DNA of 27,537 bases, from assembly GCA_913046125.1 (NCBI GenBank), contig CAJWRL010000002.1, forward strand, positions 1-27,537, in the 5' to 3' direction. The translations under genes and the position numbers were made by a program. Of this stretch, positions 23,874 to 27,537 are shown one piece after another; positions within the stretch are counted from its first letter, which is position 1, and every line of letters begins with the position of its first letter. Under the pieces are notes generated by a model. That model was not told the DNA's origin. It worked only from the letters and a program-made list of their open reading frames with translations, and ran no database searches. Source of the DNA: an uncultured Gammaproteobacteria bacterium. Lineage in GTDB: Bacteria > Pseudomonadota > Gammaproteobacteria > GCA-002705445 > GCA-002716945.

Positions 23874-24940
23874 TAATCTATACTCTTTGGATACGAACCC
23901 AATAATTGAAAATACTTTGAGTTATCTGATATTTTTTGTAAAGCATTCGATACTTTTTTAGTCTTGATGTGTCCAGAAATATCTATTAAAAATAAATATT
24001 CCCAGTTTTCTTCTCTTGTAGGAATTGATTCTATTTTTGTCATAGATATCCTGTGCTTAGCAAGAATCTCCAATGCCTTCGATAAAGATCCCGCCTTGTT
24101 ATCAAGAGACATCACAAAAGATGTTTTATCGTTATCTGAAGAATCTACTTCTGTATTTCCTAATATGAGAAACCGTGTGGTGTTATTTTTTATGTCATGA
24201 ATATTTCTTACTAATACATTAAGCTTATATAATTTAGCGCATTTTTCATTAGCAATACATGCTGAGTTCTTTTCACCTTTGACTAAAAGTGCTGCTTGAG
24301 CATTGCTGTCTGATGATAAACATTGAGCATTCGGTAGGTTTTTTGAAATCCATTCATCACATTGAGCTAGTGTCTGATTATGAGCATAGATCTTCTTGAT
24401 ATTTTTAAGTGATTTACTCTTGGACATCAAGCAGTGCTTGATGGGTATATTTTGTTCACCACATATATTAGTCTTATATCGTATCAAGAAATCAAGCGTA
24501 CTTTTAATACTTCCTTGGTTTGAGTTTTCAACAGGAACAACGCCAAAGTCACTTGTCTTATTTTTAACATCATTGAATACATCAAAAATGTTCGATCTAC
24601 TATTTTTCGTAATACTTTTACCAAAAAATTTATTTGTTGCGATTTCACTATATGTGCCCTCAGGTCCTAGATAGGATACTGTAAGATTAGTTTCAAGTGA
24701 CAAACATGAAGAAATAATTTCTCTATAAATATTATGAATATGTTCTGCTGAGAGTGGTCCACTGTTGAGTGACCTTAAGTTCTTTATAATTTGTGATTCT
24801 CTATCAGGCCTAAAGATATTTGTATTATTTGATTTTTTTTTATATTCTGCAACGTCTTTAGCAATAGTTGCCCGCTCACTCAGGAGCTTTAAGATCTTTT
24901 TATCTAATAGGTCAATTTGTTGGCGAAACTTCTTTAACAT
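23873..24940 (-). CDS. pheA: Bifunctional chorismate mutase / prephenate dehydratase (P-protein)
   Basis: 355 residues. An AroQ-type chorismate mutase domain (about 1-82: FRQQIDLLDKKILKLLSERA, then IFRPDRE) is followed by a prephenate dehydratase domain (about 86-265: VSYLGPEGTYSE, GVVPVENSNQGSI and NNTTRFLILG) and an ACT regulatory domain (about 272-345). The E. coli phenylalanine-binding motifs GALV and ESRP are changed to GSLS (284-287) and ESIP (304-307). Loss of the arginine may alter feedback inhibition. It starts one base after the gyrA stop; serC, which separates gyrA and pheA in Pseudomonas, is absent. Confidence 0.96.
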   Translation of the reverse strand: MLKKFRQQIDLLDKKILKLLSERATIAKDVAEYKKKSNNTNIFRPDRESQIIKNLRSLNSGPLSAEHIHNIYREIISSCLSLETNLTVSYLGPEGTYSEIATNKFFGKSITKNSRSNIFDVFNDVKNKTSDFGVVPVENSNQGSIKSTLDFLIRYKTNICGEQNIPIKHCLMSKSKSLKNIKKIYAHNQTLAQCDEWISKNLPNAQCLSSDSNAQAALLVKGEKNSACIANEKCAKLYKLNVLVRNIHDIKNNTTRFLILGNTEVDSSDNDKTSFVMSLDNKAGSLSKALEILAKHRISMTKIESIPTREENWEYLFLIDISGHIKTKKVSNALQKISDNSKYFQLLGSYPKSID

Positions 24941-24941
24941 T

Positions 24942-27470
24942 TTAATCTTCTGTTCGCTCTGATGATATTGCAGAAATCATTTCATCATCAGACATGTCTT
25001 GGAGACGAACACCTTGAGTATTCCTATTTATGGTTTTCATATCAGAGGCAGATATCTTAATGGTTTTACCTTTATTCGTAATGAGCATAATATAATCTGA
25101 GTTATCAAGATTTACAGCACCTACAACGCTTCCATTTCTCTCTGAAGTTTTTATTGATATTACACCTTGCCCACCTCTATTTTGTGTGTTGTATGAATCA
25201 ATAGAAACTTTATTTCCAAACCCGTTCTCGGTAACAAATATGATTTGCTCTGCATCAACTTTTAAAGATGAGACTATTTTTGAATTCTTATTAAGCTTAA
25301 TTCCGACGACGCCCTGTGTTCCTCTAGATCTCTCTCTGATTTGTGTTTCCTCGAACATTATTGATTTGCCAGATGATGAAGAAAGAATGATTTTATCATT
25401 ACCAGATGTATGAAGGGCGTTAAATAAATAGTCGTCATCTTTGAGTAAAATAGCTTTTAATCCACTATTTCTTACTTTTTTAAATGACGATAGAGATAAT
25501 CTATTTACCATTCCGTCTCTTGTAGTCAAGAATAAATAGCTATCCTCATCAAAGCTTTTAATTGACAACAATGCAGATATCGTCTCATCATTATCTAGCG
25601 GTAAGATATTATTAATTGACTTTCCTCTTGCTTGTCTACTGGTATCGGGTATGTCGAAAACTCTAATTGAAAATGCCTTTCCTTGTGTAGAAAAACACAA
25701 TATCGTGTCATGAGTATGAGCACACACAAGTATCTTTGCCTTATCACCCTCTTTAAAATTTGCTGCATTCACGCCGCGACCACCTCTTCTCTGACTCTTG
25801 AATTCAGTATTCGGCATACGCTTTACATAGTTGGCCTCTGTAAGAACAACAATCACATCTTCTTTTTTGATCATATCCTCTCGATTTAGTAAGCCTTCAT
25901 CATCAGATATCAAAGATCTCCTATCTTGTCCATATAATGATTTTATTTCCTCAAGTTCAGTTATCATCAAATTATCTAGTTCAGATGGGTTAGACAAAAT
26001 CTTGAGATATTTTTTTATAGATTCGATTGCATCATTATAATCTTTTAAAATTACTTCCTGCTCAAGATTAGTTAATTTGTTCAGTCTCATATCCAGTATC
26101 GCCTGAGCTTGCTCATTACTTATAGTATAATTTTTATCATTAAGACCGACAGCGTCATCAATGGTCATATAGTCGGAGCACTCCTGCATTAACTTTGACA
26201 AATTCCATTTATTTTTGGAAGTTACCCAAGATTTGCTCACGATTCTTTTTTTTGCCTCCTCAGTAGATTTTGATTTTTTTATAAGATCTATCATTTCATC
26301 TATACTATTTAGTGCTATGCTCAAGCCTTCAAGAATATGAGCTTTATCATAAGTCTTATTTAAAAGGTATAAAGTTCTTCTGGTAATAATCTCACGTCTG
26401 TGCCTAATAAATTCTAATAAAGCTTGGGGTACACTAATGGTGCATGGCTCTCCGTCTACAAGACAAACCATATTGGCAGAAAAGGATGTTTGAAGATTTG
26501 TCTGCTTATACAAGCTACTTAGAATCACGTCAGGCTGCTCTCCTTTCTTTAATTCTATGACGACTCTTAATCCATCCCTATCAGACTCATCTCTGAGGTG
26601 ACTGATACCTGTAATTTTCTTATCTCTTACTAAAATTGCTATCGATTCAATTAATTTAGCTTTATTAACTTGATAAGGAAGTTCATTTATGATTATTGAG
26701 TTTTTATCTTTATGTTGTTCAATACTATGAGTGGCTCTGATTTTAAAAGACCCTCTTCCTGTTTTTATTAGTTGGTGAATTCCGCCATTATCTTTGATCT
26801 CAGCTCCCGTGGGAAAATCAGGACCATTGAATCCAGACTTTGCAATGAATTGATCTAAATTAGCCTCATCTGATAGTGATGGCTCTTTGATCAAAGTAAT
26901 TACGCCATCTATTACCTCATTAAGATTATGAGGGGGTATGTTTGTTGCCATCCCTACAGCTATTCCTGATGCACCATTAATTAAAAGATTAGGAAGTCTA
27001 GTTGGAAGCACAGTAGGTTCTCGCTCTGATCCATCATAATTTGGATTGAAATCAACTGTATTTTTATCTATATCTGATAATAATTCATGAGATAGCCGTG
27101 ACATTCTAACCTCTGTGTATCTCATTGCTGCTGGGGAGTCGCCATCAATAGAGCCGAAGTTACCTTGACCATCAACTAATGGATATCTCATAGAGAATGG
27201 TTGAGCTAGACGGACGATGGTGTCATAAACAGCGGTGTCCCCATGTGGATGATATTTACCAATCACATCCCCAACGATTCTTGCTGATTTTTTATAAGCT
27301 TTGTTATAACCATTATTCAGCTCGTGCATCGAATATAATACACGTCTGTGCACAGGTTTAAGACCGTCTCTAACATCAGGAAGTGCTCTTCCGACGATGA
27401 CAGACATGGCATATTCAATATATGAATGACGCATCTCATCATCTAATTTTATTTGTGAATATTCAGACAT
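24942..27470 (-). CDS. gyrA: DNA gyrase subunit A
   Basis: 842 residues (E. coli 875). The N-terminal breakage-reunion domain contains the catalytic Tyr118 (AAMRYTEV) and the quinolone-determining region HPHGDTAVYD (74-83), with Thr79 and Asp83 at the positions of E. coli Ser83 and Asp87. Thr is a natural variant there (as in Pseudomonas), not a sign of selected resistance. The GyrA box QRRGGRG is at 560-566, identical in position to E. coli, followed by six beta-pinwheel blades and an acidic tail (MSDDEMISAISSERTED). This is a true GyrA, not ParC, because of the box and tail. It heads the run of eleven genes to pyrF. Confidence 0.98.
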   Translation of the reverse strand: MSEYSQIKLDDEMRHSYIEYAMSVIVGRALPDVRDGLKPVHRRVLYSMHELNNGYNKAYKKSARIVGDVIGKYHPHGDTAVYDTIVRLAQPFSMRYPLVDGQGNFGSIDGDSPAAMRYTEVRMSRLSHELLSDIDKNTVDFNPNYDGSEREPTVLPTRLPNLLINGASGIAVGMATNIPPHNLNEVIDGVITLIKEPSLSDEANLDQFIAKSGFNGPDFPTGAEIKDNGGIHQLIKTGRGSFKIRATHSIEQHKDKNSIIINELPYQVNKAKLIESIAILVRDKKITGISHLRDESDRDGLRVVIELKKGEQPDVILSSLYKQTNLQTSFSANMVCLVDGEPCTISVPQALLEFIRHRREIITRRTLYLLNKTYDKAHILEGLSIALNSIDEMIDLIKKSKSTEEAKKRIVSKSWVTSKNKWNLSKLMQECSDYMTIDDAVGLNDKNYTISNEQAQAILDMRLNKLTNLEQEVILKDYNDAIESIKKYLKILSNPSELDNLMITELEEIKSLYGQDRRSLISDDEGLLNREDMIKKEDVIVVLTEANYVKRMPNTEFKSQRRGGRGVNAANFKEGDKAKILVCAHTHDTILCFSTQGKAFSIRVFDIPDTSRQARGKSINNILPLDNDETISALLSIKSFDEDSYLFLTTRDGMVNRLSLSSFKKVRNSGLKAILLKDDDYLFNALHTSGNDKIILSSSSGKSIMFEETQIRERSRGTQGVVGIKLNKNSKIVSSLKVDAEQIIFVTENGFGNKVSIDSYNTQNRGGQGVISIKTSERNGSVVGAVNLDNSDYIMLITNKGKTIKISASDMKTINRNTQGVRLQDMSDDEMISAISSERTED

Positions 27471-27482
27471 TTATGGGTATAT

Positions 27483-27517
27483 TTTGTGCCATATTTAAAT
27501 CAATATTTTAGCACAAA
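27483..27517. repeat. Short inverted repeat upstream of gyrA
   Basis: Perfect 7-base arms TTTGTGC (27483-27489) and GCACAAA (27511-27517) flank a 21-base AT-rich centre, located 13 bases upstream of the gyrA ATG. It could be an operator or a transcript hairpin around the gyrA start, or the end of the preceding gene's terminator; the window ends too soon to choose. A weak minus-strand promoter (TTGATT, 16 bases, TATACC) overlaps it. Confidence 0.35.
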
Positions 27518-27537
27518 TAGGGTTTATAAACGATATA

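Noticed and set aside
27224..27253. Quinolone resistance mutation in gyrA (Thr at the position of E. coli Ser83)
   Set aside because: Threonine is the native residue in several susceptible Gammaproteobacteria, and the Asp87 equivalent is unchanged.

Overview
The window is a gene-dense, AT-rich piece of a streamlined gammaproteobacterial chromosome. The protein set and gene order are gammaproteobacterial: an iscR-iscS-iscA-hscB-hscA-fdx-iscX-ndk run, queA-tgt-yajC-secD-secF, and gyrA-pheA-hisC-tyrA-aroA-cmk-rpsA-ihfB-lapA-lapB-pyrF. Low GC, one- to fourteen-base gene overlaps, gaps that are mostly under 60 bases and no mobile elements fit a free-living marine lineage of the SAR86 type. That placement is inference; no 16S gene is present. 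I see no phage, CRISPR, insertion sequence or defence system.

Region 1 (1-8274, all minus strand). From upstream to downstream it reads trmJ, iscR, iscS, iscA, hscB, hscA, fdx, iscX, ndk, hisS, yfgM and bamB, the last running off the window edge. This is the ISC iron-sulfur cluster assembly operon followed by nucleotide metabolism, histidyl-tRNA charging and envelope biogenesis genes. A near-perfect 25-bp type 1 IscR operator overlaps the iscR promoter, so feedback control by Fe-S status is probably intact. The scaffold gene iscU, normally between iscS and iscA, is absent, although its dedicated chaperones HscA and HscB are kept. Genes usual at this locus in relatives (cysE upstream of iscR; rlmN, pilF/pilW, rodZ and ispG between ndk and hisS) are also absent.

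Region 2 (8308-14146). A plus-strand suhB homologue diverges from trmJ and converges on the minus-strand operon queA-tgt-yajC-secD-secF (queuosine tRNA modification plus the SecDF-YajC translocase accessory complex). The SuhB homologue has lost every recognisable metal-binding catalytic residue and looks like a pseudoenzyme, which is striking because E. coli SuhB acts in rRNA antitermination independently of its phosphatase activity.

Region 3 (14147-15964). A small accessory patch: a plus-strand protein resembling the antibiotic biosynthesis monooxygenase (dimeric alpha-beta barrel) family, an overlapping minus-strand 65-residue membrane protein, a tRNA-Leu(CAA), and a PfkB/adenosine-kinase-like gene starting only 10 bases after the tRNA.

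Region 4 (15956-27470, all minus strand). One uninterrupted run of eleven genes from gyrA to pyrF covers DNA gyrase A, Phe/Tyr/His biosynthesis, the last-but-one shikimate step, CMP kinase, ribosomal protein S1, IHF-beta, the LapAB lipopolysaccharide regulators and OMP decarboxylase. serC, normally between gyrA and pheA in relatives such as Pseudomonas, is absent, and tyrA and aroA, fused in Pseudomonas, are separate here with a 4-base overlap.

No gene-free stretch exceeds 70 bases; the largest are the queA upstream region (14147-14205) and the 67 bases upstream of gyrA. I found no convincing undescribed multi-gene system. The most informative anomalies are the dead SuhB, the missing iscU and apparently leaderless promoters.
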